NCBI GenBank assembly: GCA_030043675.1
Contig: JASHXG010000108.1
Span: 1 to 11,537 of the forward strand
Direction: 5' to 3'
Length of the DNA: 11,537 nucleotides
Source of the DNA: Vulcanimicrobiota bacterium
Lineage (GTDB): Bacteria; Vulcanimicrobiota; Vulcanimicrobiia; Vulcanimicrobiales; Vulcanimicrobiaceae
Below the pieces are notes generated by a model that was not told where the DNA came from, searched no databases, and saw only the letters and a program-made list of their open reading frames with translations. Within the stretch, counting starts at the first letter, position 1; every line of letters begins with the position of its first letter. A program made the translations under genes and the position numbers. Positions 1-7,441 of this stretch are shown here, piece after piece.

Positions 1-908
1 AAGATCGGCGATGAAGAGCGATACTCCATCAGCTGCTCGCCCTCACGGTGCACTACCAGAACGCCGGCGACGTACTCGACGCGATTCTGCTCCGATGCGT
101 CACGGGCGAGCACGCCGCTGACGCCGTGATAAATCATCAGAAAGCCCAGCGGAGTCCGCACCGGCGGGGTTCCGACGCCGATGCGCAGTTTCTCCCAAGA
201 CTGCTCCGGATCGATCAAGAGCGCGTGCTTGCGCATGACGCAGAGGTTGCGCACGTCGCGCAACGCCCACTCCAGCTCGCACCCCGAAACCCAGATGCTC
301 GGCAGCGTGTCGTGGATGCCTTTTGGCGCGTGCGATTCGTCGTAAAACGGACGGTGCAGCATTCCGAGCACGATCGTCCCGTCCGCCAACGGGATCGAAT
401 GCGGAAAGAACGCCGCATCCTTGTTATGGTAATTATTGAAGATGACGCCGTATTTCGCTTCCACGTCGGGTTGAAAGCTGACCAGCCCCAGCCGCTCCCA
501 TTGCAACAAATCCTCGGAGATGGCCAGCGCGATGCGCGGACCTCTGGGACCCCAAGCAACGTAGGTCATGACGTAGAGCCCGAGCGGCTCGAGGAAGGTT
601 ACCCGCGGGTCTTCGCAGCCGCCGCTGCCCTCGACCGGCCGCAGCTCGTAGGGCTCCTCCGGCTCCAGAGCATAACCGAGGCGCTCGACGCCGCGCGGAT
701 TCCCATTATCATCGAAGAGAACGCGCGCGATGCCGACCCGCGAGAAGTTGTTCTTTCCGACCAGGCGCGGAAACAGGTAGAGCTCACCGTCGGGACCACG
801 CGCCGCGCCGGGATTCAGCACCCCCTCGACCTCGTCTTCGCGCGAGGGATCGGGGCGCATCAGGATTCCGAGTCGCTCCACCTTGAAGGGAGACGTTTCC
901 CCACTCAT
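1..908 (-). CDS. GH130 family glycoside phosphorylase/hydrolase, partial (C-terminus off left edge)
   Basis: I translated the minus strand from the ATG at 908; about 302 codons are open to the window edge. The protein reads as a GH130 five-bladed propeller enzyme. It has NPGA at residues 32-35, GCEDPR at 97-102, where Asp100 matches the family's catalytic proton donor, and HNKDA at 161-165 followed by a phenylalanine-rich strand. Known GH130 members cleave or phosphorolyse beta-mannosides, such as mannooligosaccharides or mannosyl-glucose. The sequence does not tell which substrate, or whether phosphate is used. There is no signal peptide, so it is expected in the cytoplasm. A GAGGA site (915-919) lies 6 bases before the start and supports it. 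It lies 116 bases downstream of the aspartic protease on the same strand, so it may have its own promoter. Family assignment is firm; the missing C-terminus prevents subfamily placement. Confidence 0.88.
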   Translation of the reverse strand, partial: MSGETSPFKVERLGILMRPDPSREDEVEGVLNPGAARGPDGELYLFPRLVGKNNFSRVGIARVLFDDNGNPRGVERLGYALEPEEPYELRPVEGSGGCEDPRVTFLEPLGLYVMTYVAWGPRGPRIALAISEDLLQWERLGLVSFQPDVEAKYGVIFNNYHNKDAAFFPHSIPLADGTIVLGMLHRPFYDESHAPKGIHDTLPSIWVSGCELEWALRDVRNLCVMRKHALLIDPEQSWEKLRIGVGTPPVRTPLGFLMIYHGVSGVLARDASEQNRVEYVAGVLVVHREGEQLMEYRSSSPI

Positions 909-966
909 CGGTCGTCCTCGTCGTTGCCTCTCTGTAGTCGTAGTGTACGTGTGCAAGGGCGGTCGG

Positions 967-984
967 GCAAGCGCGGACGCTTGC
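967..984 (-). terminator. Short hairpin between protease and GH130 genes, possible weak terminator
   Basis: A perfect 7-base inverted repeat (GCAAGCG / CGCTTGC) with a 4-base loop sits 41 bases past the protease stop codon. No T-run follows it in the direction of transcription, so it is not a canonical intrinsic terminator. It could also slow or process a read-through transcript into GH130. Confidence 0.3.
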
Positions 985-1024
985 GCACCGGGCCGGAAAG
1001 CAGGATAGCGGCTGCCCGCGCGAG

Positions 1025-2827
1025 CTAGCGCAAGACGAGCTGGACGGTTCGCGTCGCCGCGCCGTGCGCGATCGTCAGCTGCAGGGCCGTCCCCGCAGGC
1101 GCAGTGACGGCGTCGAGAAAGTCGGCCCTCGAGAGATCTCGCGCCTCCCTTCCGTTCACCGCCACGATTTGGTCGCCGGCGATGATGCCAAGCTCGGACG
1201 CCGCCGAGTTCGGCCGCACGGCAAGCACGTCGATCGCACTGGGCCGGTTCTTCTCGAAGGTGAGCCCCGATCGGTTTGGCGGGATCACCAGCGGATGCGC
1301 GGCCGGATCGAGGTAGAGCGTTTGGTCGGCGTAATCGAAGGTCGGGGTGAAGCGCGAGAGCACGGTCAGGCCCAAATCGCCCGCCTCCGTCCAGGATGAG
1401 AACGAGCCGCTCTTCATCTGCGTGAAGTAGGCGCCAAGGTCCGGGAGTGTGTGGCCGCCGATCGCAAAGCGCGACAACGTCTCGATTCGCCCGCTGTTCG
1501 CACCGCCGGTGCCTTTGCCGAGCTGAGTGTAGCCGCGAGCGTGCTTTGCGAGCAGCCCCGACCGGCCCAAGAAGTCGCCGTAGAGTACGACGACTCCGGC
1601 ATTGCCGGTGTCCACCCCAAAGGATCCGTCGTGACCCTCGGCGGACGCGCGCGCCAGCGGCATGTCTTCTTGGAACCGCATCGGCACGGACGTTCCGTGT
1701 CCCTCGTACCTGAAGGCGGGAAGCGACGTCAGCGTGAGACTCCGCCGCGCGTAATCGACGCGCACCGCATAACGCTCGAACCATTCGAGTCCGAGGATTC
1801 CCGCCAGCGGCGCCTTGCGACCGCGCTCGTAGAAGTCGTACGGATACGGAATTACGAGAAAGGGCTGATCGAGCAGCTCGGCATCGCCGATACGAACGCT
1901 TTTGATGCGCGCGTACTGCAGCGCGATCGTTCCGGCGCCCGCTCCGCCGCTCACGCCGGCTCCCACCGCGCGCAGCCCAAGCGCCTTCGCGGCCACGGTG
2001 TCGAGGATCGCGTGACCGCCCGTGTCGAGGATGAACGGCATCGCCGGGCGGCCGTCGATCGAGGCCCACACGAGGAGCTGACGTCCTTCCAGCAGGATCG
2101 GCACGGTTGTCGAGCCGGTCTCCCCGAGCATGCGCGCGCTTACGCGAGCGGCCGGCCGCGCGAAGTCGGCCGCACCCACGCGCGGCGCGATCGTGTAGCG
2201 CGTGACCTCGATGCGATCGGCGTTGGCCGGCTCGTACGTGCTCGAGAACGAGATCGAGAACGGGAGCACGAGCGCCCCGACCTGGCGATAATCGGCAAAG
2301 GTCGTCAGATCGGTGGTGATCGGCGTCCTGATCGCTACGGAGTCGATCAGATGCGTTCGCGTATCGATCGAGAGCGTCGCAGGGATACCGCCGTGCGGCA
2401 CAAGTCGTACCTGCGCGACCGGGGCGCTTGCGCCGTTCGCAACACCGACGCAGGCGGCGCCGGTAATCTCATGCGGATCGAGATAGGCGCGCCGCGTGAG
2501 ATAGGCCTCGGTGACGGCCCGCGCCCGCGGATACCACGAGTCGTAAGGATGAACGCCGCCCGAGATATCGCGCGCCCAAACGGTGTGCCCGTCGTAGACC
2601 TGGGCGCTCGTTCCCTTGACCGGCAGCCGGAAGCGCAGCGCATAGCGTCCGTCGCGCAGATCGTCGTACGTCTGCGCGGTGCCGAGCAATCCGGAGCTGG
2701 TTAGGCGGCCCGAGGCGACGACCTCGCTCACGCCTTTCCACGACGCGCCGCCGGTTGCCGCGGCAACCTGCCCGAGCACCGCGGCGGCGCCGCAAGCGAA
2801 CGTAAATGAGGCTGCCGCGACGATCAT
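1025..2827 (-). CDS. Exported single-chain aspartic protease with C-terminal PDZ domain
   Basis: This is a 600-residue protein. Residues 1-24 are a hydrophobic, alanine-rich signal sequence, without the usual basic start. Residues about 28-215 form a beta-rich domain that looks like the LolA/outer-membrane lipoprotein-sorting fold (inference). Two retropepsin-like lobes follow. Lobe 1 has DTG at 268-270 and GILGLEW at 343-349. Lobe 2 has VDTG at 405-408 and LGLTVL at 485-490. Each lobe therefore carries one catalytic Asp and a glycine-hydrophobic flap-end motif, as in a pseudo-dimer. A PDZ domain covers about 518-598, including the GIIAGDQIVAVNG segment. It should act outside the cytoplasm as a peptidase that recognises peptide ends through PDZ; the target is unknown. 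The start is fixed because an in-frame TAG lies 13-15 bases upstream of the ATG, and GGTGG sits 4 bases before it. The AraC gene ends 43 bases upstream on the same strand and may be co-transcribed. Confidence 0.85.
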   Translation of the reverse strand: MIVAAASFTFACGAAAVLGQVAAATGGASWKGVSEVVASGRLTSSGLLGTAQTYDDLRDGRYALRFRLPVKGTSAQVYDGHTVWARDISGGVHPYDSWYPRARAVTEAYLTRRAYLDPHEITGAACVGVANGASAPVAQVRLVPHGGIPATLSIDTRTHLIDSVAIRTPITTDLTTFADYRQVGALVLPFSISFSSTYEPANADRIEVTRYTIAPRVGAADFARPAARVSARMLGETGSTTVPILLEGRQLLVWASIDGRPAMPFILDTGGHAILDTVAAKALGLRAVGAGVSGGAGAGTIALQYARIKSVRIGDAELLDQPFLVIPYPYDFYERGRKAPLAGILGLEWFERYAVRVDYARRSLTLTSLPAFRYEGHGTSVPMRFQEDMPLARASAEGHDGSFGVDTGNAGVVVLYGDFLGRSGLLAKHARGYTQLGKGTGGANSGRIETLSRFAIGGHTLPDLGAYFTQMKSGSFSSWTEAGDLGLTVLSRFTPTFDYADQTLYLDPAAHPLVIPPNRSGLTFEKNRPSAIDVLAVRPNSAASELGIIAGDQIVAVNGREARDLSRADFLDAVTAPAGTALQLTIAHGAATRTVQLVLR

Positions 2828-2842
2828 GCTTCCACCGTACTA

Positions 2843-2857
2843 CCGGCGCGGCGCCGG
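2843..2857. repeat. GC-rich perfect inverted repeat between AraC and protease genes
   Basis: CCGGCGC-G-GCGCCGG is a perfect 7+7 inverted repeat with a single central base. It sits in the 43-base gap between the AraC stop and the protease start. It could be an operator or a stem that affects read-through. With no T-tract and a one-base loop it is not a standard terminator. GC-rich palindromes of this size also arise by chance in such DNA. Confidence 0.35.
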
Positions 2858-2870
2858 GTCTTGAAGATTC

Positions 2871-3602
2871 TTAGCGCGCGAAGGTCCGGCGGTAGCCGGC
2901 CGGCGAGAGGCCGAGGCGCCGGCTGAAGACGCGCGTGAAGTGGCTCTGGTCGCTAAATCCGGCGCTGAAAGCGATGCGCGCGAGCGACGAGGTAGTCGTC
3001 AAGAGCAGTTTGGAGGCTAGGCGAACGCGGACGCGCGACCGGTATTCGTTTGCCGTCATGCCGACGTGGCGGCGGAAGGCCCGGCTGAAGTGCGTCTCGT
3101 GCACCCCCGCGATCGCGGCCGCTTCACGAAACGGGACCGCGTGCGCCCATGGGAACTCGTCGATCGCGCGCATCAGCCAATGCGGACGCTCGGACGCGGG
3201 TTCGCAAGCGCGCTGGATCAGTGTCGAGTGCAAGCTGCATACGGCGTCTGAGAGCTCCTGCGTGCGATCGTAAAAGGATCGAATGACCCACTGCACGGCA
3301 TCGCAGAGCGCCTGATGATCGAGGCCGAGCGTCCCGAGGGGATACGCGGCGCCGGTTACGCTCGGCAGCTCGACGTTGAGGCAGCGCGTGTCGCTCGCGA
3401 AGCGGTCGGCATGCTCTTCGCCCGCCTCGTGGACCACGATCGTGCCGCCTCGGCAAACCTCGGGGACCGTATCTTGAACTTCGATGTAAGACCCGCGCAG
3501 GACGATCGTTACAAACGGTGCTCCATGCCGATGGTGTCGCATTGCGCTGCATCCGCAGTGATCGGTCTCGAAGACGGCGCCGGCTTCAGTTACGCGTTCC
3601 AT
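2871..3602 (-). CDS. AraC-family transcriptional regulator
   Basis: The 243-residue protein has an N-terminal cupin-like sensing domain (about 8-80; HHRHG at 23-27, GEEHADRF at 61-68) and a C-terminal AraC DNA-binding domain with two helix-turn-helix units. HTH1 is about 156-182. HTH2 is about 206-239 and contains the conserved GFSDQSHFTRVF stretch and the family-typical RRLGLSPAGYRR end. The open frame continues to 3773, but that extension overlaps the divergent cupin gene and has no homology-like content. The ATG at 3602 places the protein's start just before the sensing domain and has an A-rich AAAAGG directly before it. This is not an ideally spaced site, so the start is moderately certain. 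The ligand is unknown. Regulation of the divergent cupin gene or the downstream protease is inferred from position only. Confidence 0.88.
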   Translation of the reverse strand: MERVTEAGAVFETDHCGCSAMRHHRHGAPFVTIVLRGSYIEVQDTVPEVCRGGTIVVHEAGEEHADRFASDTRCLNVELPSVTGAAYPLGTLGLDHQALCDAVQWVIRSFYDRTQELSDAVCSLHSTLIQRACEPASERPHWLMRAIDEFPWAHAVPFREAAAIAGVHETHFSRAFRRHVGMTANEYRSRVRVRLASKLLLTTTSSLARIAFSAGFSDQSHFTRVFSRRLGLSPAGYRRTFAR

Positions 3603-3675
3603 CCTTTTCGCTCGCCGGGCTTTCGCGTGACGCACATGAGAAACCCGGTCGGGCCCCGGAGGTTTTGTAGTATCC
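3603..3675. promoter_or_regulatory. Divergent promoter region of AraC regulator and cupin gene
   Basis: This 73-base gap separates two divergent starts, so both promoters must lie in or near it. It contains a GC-rich block (3644-3659) with short inverted repeats such as CCCG-GT-CGGG, a possible regulator-binding site. GGAGG at 3658-3662 is the likely ribosome-binding site of the cupin gene, although 13 bases from its ATG is longer than usual. No convincing -35/-10 pair was recognised by eye. Confidence 0.4.
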
Positions 3676-4050
3676 ATGAAGTTAGAGAAGGTTACGCTCT
3701 TGGAAAAATTTGGGCTCTTCGATGAGACGTGGAAGCCGAAGATCGTGGGCGAGCTCAACGATTTCCACGTCAAACTCGTGAAGACCGAAGGTGAGTTCGT
3801 CTGGCACCATCACGACCGGGAGGACGAGCTCTTCCTCGTCATCGACGGCGCGCTCGACATGTTCTACCGCGACGACGGGGCGGAACGCATCGAACGCTTC
3901 GGGCCGGGCGAGTTCCTGATCGTTCCGCACGGGGTGGAGCACAAGCCCGTGGCCGCACCGGACACGAAAGTCCTTCTGCTCGAACCGAAAACGACGTTGA
4001 ACACCGGCAACGTCCAAAACGAACGCACCACGATACCGGAACGCATTTAA
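3676..4050 (+). CDS. Small single-domain cupin protein
   Basis: The 124-residue cytoplasmic protein has one cupin barrel. Motif 1 has His44, His45 and His46 followed by Glu51 (HHHDREDE), and motif 2 is PGEFLIVPHGVEH with His89. These are the usual metal ligands. Flanking text such as KIVGELND near residue 22 and LLEPKTTLNTGNV near 101 matches the common stand-alone cupin family related to mannose-6-phosphate isomerase C-terminal domains. Members are generally of unassigned function: small-molecule binding, dioxygenase or isomerase activity are all possible. It is divergent from the AraC regulator, a common target arrangement. The gene ends in TAA, which shares the palindrome TTAA (4047-4050) with the stop of the convergent serine hydrolase gene. 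Confidence 0.88.
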   Translation: MKLEKVTLLEKFGLFDETWKPKIVGELNDFHVKLVKTEGEFVWHHHDREDELFLVIDGALDMFYRDDGAERIERFGPGEFLIVPHGVEHKPVAAPDTKVLLLEPKTTLNTGNVQNERTTIPERI

Positions 4051-5357
4051 TCCCGCTGCGAGCGGACCTCGTTCAGATAGAGCGGGGTCAACACTGCGCG
4101 CGCGAGCGGACCGACCGGCATGTTCGCACCGTTGGTCAGCACGACGATGCCGGCGACCTGTTTGGCGGGCTTAAACAGCAGACCGATCCAGGTGCTGCAG
4201 CCCGCCGTTGCGCCGTCCTTCCAGATTACTTGCGGGGGCGGCGGTTTGGAGGGATCTTGTACGTAAAGCGGCACGTACTCCCACGCCAATCCTTGACCGT
4301 CGCCGAAGTTGTTCTTGGTGTACGCTTTTTCGGCGGTCTCTGCCCCGGCGATCAGAGCGGCCGGGCCCCTGAGGCGTAAGGCCAGTTCGAGAAACCTCGT
4401 CATGTCCGTCGCGGTCGATCGCAAAAGTCCCGCAGCCGGATATGGATCCCACGTCCAGTGCAGCGCCTTCACCGGCGCTCCGGCTACGAACCGGTACGGC
4501 TGAACGTATTCGGCCAGCATGTCGTGCGGGATGTCCAATCCGTAGGTGTGCGTCATCTTCAGCGGGTCGATGATCCGGTCGCGCGCCAAAACGTACCACG
4601 GCGTGGTCCTTCCGGTCGCTTTGCGGTTCACGCCTTGCAACACGTAACCCAAGTATCCAAACGCGATGTTTGAATAAACCCAGGGCGCCGGCGGCTTTGG
4701 GAATCGCCCCGTTTCGATGTAGTTGACGAGCTGCTGCGGCGAATAGCATTGGCGCTGCACGATGAATCCGTTCGGCGGAGGCGGCGTGTACGGCAGCCCC
4801 GACGTATGGGTCGCAAGCTCCTCGAGCGTCATCTCTTTGACCGTGCCGTAGTCGCCGCGCGGGACGGGCGTGGCCGTCGGAGTCGCACAGGTCGTTTGTA
4901 CCGGGTGTGGCGCAACTTGATTCGGATTGCCGGCAAAGACGATCCACGGTACCGGATGGTCGGAGAGCTTGACGCCGCCGGCTCGTTGATTCACGTCGCT
5001 GCCGAGCATGATCGCGGTGAACGTCTTCGTTAGCGAACCGAGCTCGAAGATGCTCCCCGAGTCGATCGGCTTGCCGCCGAGCGCGCGAACGCCTTGATAG
5101 TAGTAATAGGTCTTGCCCTTGAAATACACGACGATCGCGAGCCCGGGCGGCGTCGGGGCCGGCATCGCAGCCAACGCCTTCTCGATGGCGCGTTTGACGA
5201 GCCTGCCGTCGCCGGCCGCCGGCAGCGCCGAGCGTCGGCTTTCAAAAGCCCCGCGCGTTGGACCGGGCAGTCCGCTCGAGAACTGCGCGCATCCGGCGCA
5301 CAAAGCCGCGGCGGCGACGACCAGTGCGACTCCCCGCATCGACGCGTCAAGCCGCAT
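4047..5357 (-). CDS. Serine hydrolase of the beta-lactamase/penicillin-binding class C fold, probable lipoprotein
   Basis: About 436 residues from the ATG at 5357. The N-terminus has a hydrophobic alanine/valine stretch ending in LCAGC, a slightly atypical lipobox, so membrane anchoring is likely. Catalytic motifs are SLTK (108-111, nucleophile Ser and Lys), YSN (228-230), and a KDGATAG segment near 380 in the place of the third KTG/HxG motif. HTSGLP (184-189) is typical of this family. Members include D-aminopeptidases, esterases and PBP4-like proteins; a true beta-lactamase role is not implied. The start overlaps the amidohydrolase stop by 11 bases (ATGCGGCTTGA), suggesting translational coupling. 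An alternative ATG at 5339 would leave a more compact signal peptide but lacks a visible ribosome-binding site. A TTG at 5375 is less likely. It is the last gene of the apparent four-gene operon. Confidence 0.87.
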   Translation of the reverse strand: MRLDASMRGVALVVAAAALCAGCAQFSSGLPGPTRGAFESRRSALPAAGDGRLVKRAIEKALAAMPAPTPPGLAIVVYFKGKTYYYYQGVRALGGKPIDSGSIFELGSLTKTFTAIMLGSDVNQRAGGVKLSDHPVPWIVFAGNPNQVAPHPVQTTCATPTATPVPRGDYGTVKEMTLEELATHTSGLPYTPPPPNGFIVQRQCYSPQQLVNYIETGRFPKPPAPWVYSNIAFGYLGYVLQGVNRKATGRTTPWYVLARDRIIDPLKMTHTYGLDIPHDMLAEYVQPYRFVAGAPVKALHWTWDPYPAAGLLRSTATDMTRFLELALRLRGPAALIAGAETAEKAYTKNNFGDGQGLAWEYVPLYVQDPSKPPPPQVIWKDGATAGCSTWIGLLFKPAKQVAGIVVLTNGANMPVGPLARAVLTPLYLNEVRSQRD

Positions 5358-7029
5358 AGACGCGATTTCCGCCAAAGTACGTGGCGAGGATCGCCGTGCC
5401 CATGATTTCTTCTGGAGCAGCGGTCATCCAATCTCGGTCCATGACGACGAAGTCGGCGTACTTTCCCGTCGAGATCGAGCCGATAAACTCTTCTTGGAAG
5501 TTGGCGCGCGCGGCCCAAATGGTCATCGATCGCAGCGCTTCCTCGCGCGTCATGCGCTGATCCGGATACCAGCCTCCCGGCGGCTGATTTCGTTCGTTTT
5601 GGCGCGAGATCGCGGCGTGAAACGTGCGCAGCGAGTTCACGGGCTCGACGGGTGCATCGGTGCCGTTTGCGATCATCGTTCCTCGCTCCAAAATCGAGCG
5701 CCAGGCGTAGGCGCCCTGGATGCGCTGCGGCCCCAAGCGGTCTTGCGCCCAGCCCATGTCGCTGATCTGGTGGGTGGTTTGCATCGAGGCGACCAGGCGC
5801 AGCTCGCTGATTCGCGGCAGGTCCTGCGAGGAGATTACCTGGACGTGCTCGATGCGAAAGCGATGATCGTCGACGGGGACACGGCGCAGGGCCTCTTCGT
5901 AGGCGTCGAGCACCAAGCGGTTGGCGCGGTCGCCGATCGCGTGGACGCTCATCTGGAAGCCCGCACGCAGCGCGCGTTCGGCGGTCTGCTCGATGTGCCT
6001 CTGCGTAGTTCGCAGGAGTCCGCTATTGCCGGGGTCGTCGGTGTACGGCTCGAGCAGCGCCGCGCCCCGCGATCCCAGCGCGCCGTCGGCGAAAAGCTTG
6101 ACGCCGCGGATCCACAAGCGTCCGTCGTATTGGGCTGAGACTGGGCCGGCCGTCAGCCGATCTGCCAGCAAACGTTCGTCGTCCTCGAGGCGCGTGTAGT
6201 TGCGCAGCGTCAGTTCACCCGAAGCCGCCAACTCGCGATAGACGGCCAAGTCGGCCGCCGACGTACGCGCCTCACCGATTGCCGTAACGCCCCAGCGGTG
6301 ACATTCGGCTGCCGCCGCCAGCGCAGCCCGGCGCAACTGCTGGTGCGTCGGGGGCGGGATGACTCGGTAGACCAGCGTCATCGCATTGTCGATGAAGACG
6401 CCCGTCGGTTCGCCATCGGCGCTGCGCTCGATGCGTCCGCCGGCCGGATCGGCCGTCGCTTTCGTGATCCCGGCCATCTGCATGGCTTTTGCGTTGACGA
6501 ACAAGGCGTGACCGTCGACGCGATCGAGCGCGACGGGGCGATCGGGGATCGCGGCGCTGAGCGCCTGGTGCGTCGGGAATATGGGTTGCGGCCAGAGATT
6601 CTGGTCCCACCCTTCGCCCAAAATCCACGGATCCGAAGACGTCTTGGCGAAAGCGACGGTTCGGCGAATCACCTCGTCCAATGACGATGCGCCCTCGAGT
6701 TCGACCTCGTGGAGCGCGAGCCCGACGTCGGTAAGGTGCAGATGCGCATCGATGAGTCCGGGCAGCACCGTTTTGCCGGACAAATCGATGACCTGCGTGG
6801 CATCGCCGCGCAATCGCATCGCTCCGGCGGCATCGCCGACGAAGACGAACTTTCCATCGCGCACCGCAAACGCGTCCACCGAACCAGATGCCTCGTCGAC
6901 GGTATGAATGGTCGCGCCGGTGACGATCAGATCGGCGGGCGCATCGGCGGCCCCGGCCTTGCGCGGCAGCAGCGGCACGCCCAGCAACGTGAGCAGCGAA
7001 CGAAGGAAATGCGGCCTCTTCAGCGCCAT
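5347..7029 (-). CDS. Amidohydrolase family 3 enzyme, YtcJ/NfdA-like
   Basis: 560 residues from the ATG at 7029. Motifs of the metal-dependent amidohydrolase superfamily (YtcJ type) are intact: PGLIDAHLHL near 90-99 (HxH ligands), WILGEGWDQNLW near 135-146, VKLFADGALGSRG near 310-322 with its lysine, VHAIGDRANR near 362-371, RIEHVQ near 392-397, and NGTDAPVEP near 455-463 with the metal-site Asp. The family hydrolyses amide or related C-N bonds, for example N-substituted formamides; the substrate here is unknown. The N-terminus is hydrophobic (FLRSLLTLLGVPLL) and may be a signal peptide or weak Tat-like leader, so periplasmic location is possible. The ATG is preferred over a GTG 12 bases upstream because AAGGA (7033-7037) lies 4 bases before it. 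The DUF3060 gene ends 27 bases upstream; the serine hydrolase overlaps its stop. Confidence 0.9.
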   Translation of the reverse strand: MALKRPHFLRSLLTLLGVPLLPRKAGAADAPADLIVTGATIHTVDEASGSVDAFAVRDGKFVFVGDAAGAMRLRGDATQVIDLSGKTVLPGLIDAHLHLTDVGLALHEVELEGASSLDEVIRRTVAFAKTSSDPWILGEGWDQNLWPQPIFPTHQALSAAIPDRPVALDRVDGHALFVNAKAMQMAGITKATADPAGGRIERSADGEPTGVFIDNAMTLVYRVIPPPTHQQLRRAALAAAAECHRWGVTAIGEARTSAADLAVYRELAASGELTLRNYTRLEDDERLLADRLTAGPVSAQYDGRLWIRGVKLFADGALGSRGAALLEPYTDDPGNSGLLRTTQRHIEQTAERALRAGFQMSVHAIGDRANRLVLDAYEEALRRVPVDDHRFRIEHVQVISSQDLPRISELRLVASMQTTHQISDMGWAQDRLGPQRIQGAYAWRSILERGTMIANGTDAPVEPVNSLRTFHAAISRQNERNQPPGGWYPDQRMTREEALRSMTIWAARANFQEEFIGSISTGKYADFVVMDRDWMTAAPEEIMGTAILATYFGGNRVYAA

Positions 7030-7032
7030 TGC

Positions 7033-7037
7033 TTCCT
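7033..7037 (-). promoter_or_regulatory. Ribosome-binding site that sets the amidohydrolase start
   Basis: AAGGA on the minus strand, 4 bases before the ATG at 7029. A start at the GTG at 7041 would place this site inside the coding region, so the ATG is the better choice. Confidence 0.65.
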
Positions 7038-7056
7038 TCACTAGGCTGACGCGCAG

Positions 7057-7413
7057 TTACGGACCGGTCATGGAGTTGTCGTTGCCGGTCGAGTTTACCG
7101 AACCCGGGCGTTTCGACCAGTGGACGACGTTATCGTTACCGGTTAAGGTCAGCGATTTCGCCGTTTCGAGCGTAATGTGTTTGTTGTTTCCAAAGGAGAC
7201 GACGCTGTTGCAGTTGCCTCGCAGCGTAACGGTTTGATTGTTCCCGTTCAGTCGCACGTCTTTGCCGGTGCAATCCCCGACAAAGGTCTTCCCGTCGCCG
7301 ACAGCCGTGATTGTACCCCCGAAGGACTGCCATGCGCCATAACTCTGGCCGAGCGCCGGAAGCGCGACGGTCAAGGACGCGATAAACAGCGGAAGTCCGA
7401 GCAGCACTTTCAT
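7057..7413 (-). CDS. Secreted DUF3060 protein
   Basis: The 118-residue protein has a clean signal peptide (about 1-22, cleavage after ALG). The mature part matches the DUF3060 pattern: strands of alternating hydrophobic residues separated by Gly-Asn turns. GN(N/C/D) occurs at 57, 66, 75, 92 and 110, so turns recur at about 9 or 18 residues, consistent with a small beta-solenoid (inference). Cys48 and Cys68 could form a disulfide once exported. Function of the family is unknown. The frame has no strong ribosome-binding site; the start was chosen because it begins the signal peptide and lies 28 bases after the stop of the DUF2214 gene. Proximity to flanking genes on the same strand suggests co-transcription. 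Confidence 0.82.
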   Translation of the reverse strand: MKVLLGLPLFIASLTVALPALGQSYGAWQSFGGTITAVGDGKTFVGDCTGKDVRLNGNNQTVTLRGNCNSVVSFGNNKHITLETAKSLTLTGNDNVVHWSKRPGSVNSTGNDNSMTGP

Positions 7414-7441
7414 TTGCTGGTGATACCCACATTGCGCTCGG

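Noticed and set aside
48..1028. Long plus-strand open frame opposite GH130
   Set aside because: Arginine-rich, no recognisable motif; the minus strand carries a full GH130 with catalytic residues and a ribosome-binding site.
1451..2704. 417-residue plus-strand open frame opposite the protease
   Set aside because: Low-complexity Arg/Asp/His composition typical of antisense frames in GC-rich DNA; the opposite strand encodes the intact DTG protease.
3603..3773. N-terminal extension of the AraC frame
   Set aside because: It would overlap the divergent cupin coding sequence and remove the shared promoter space.
5113..6138. 341-residue plus-strand open frame opposite the serine hydrolase and amidohydrolase
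   Set aside because: Crosses the junction of two well-supported genes and has no motif.
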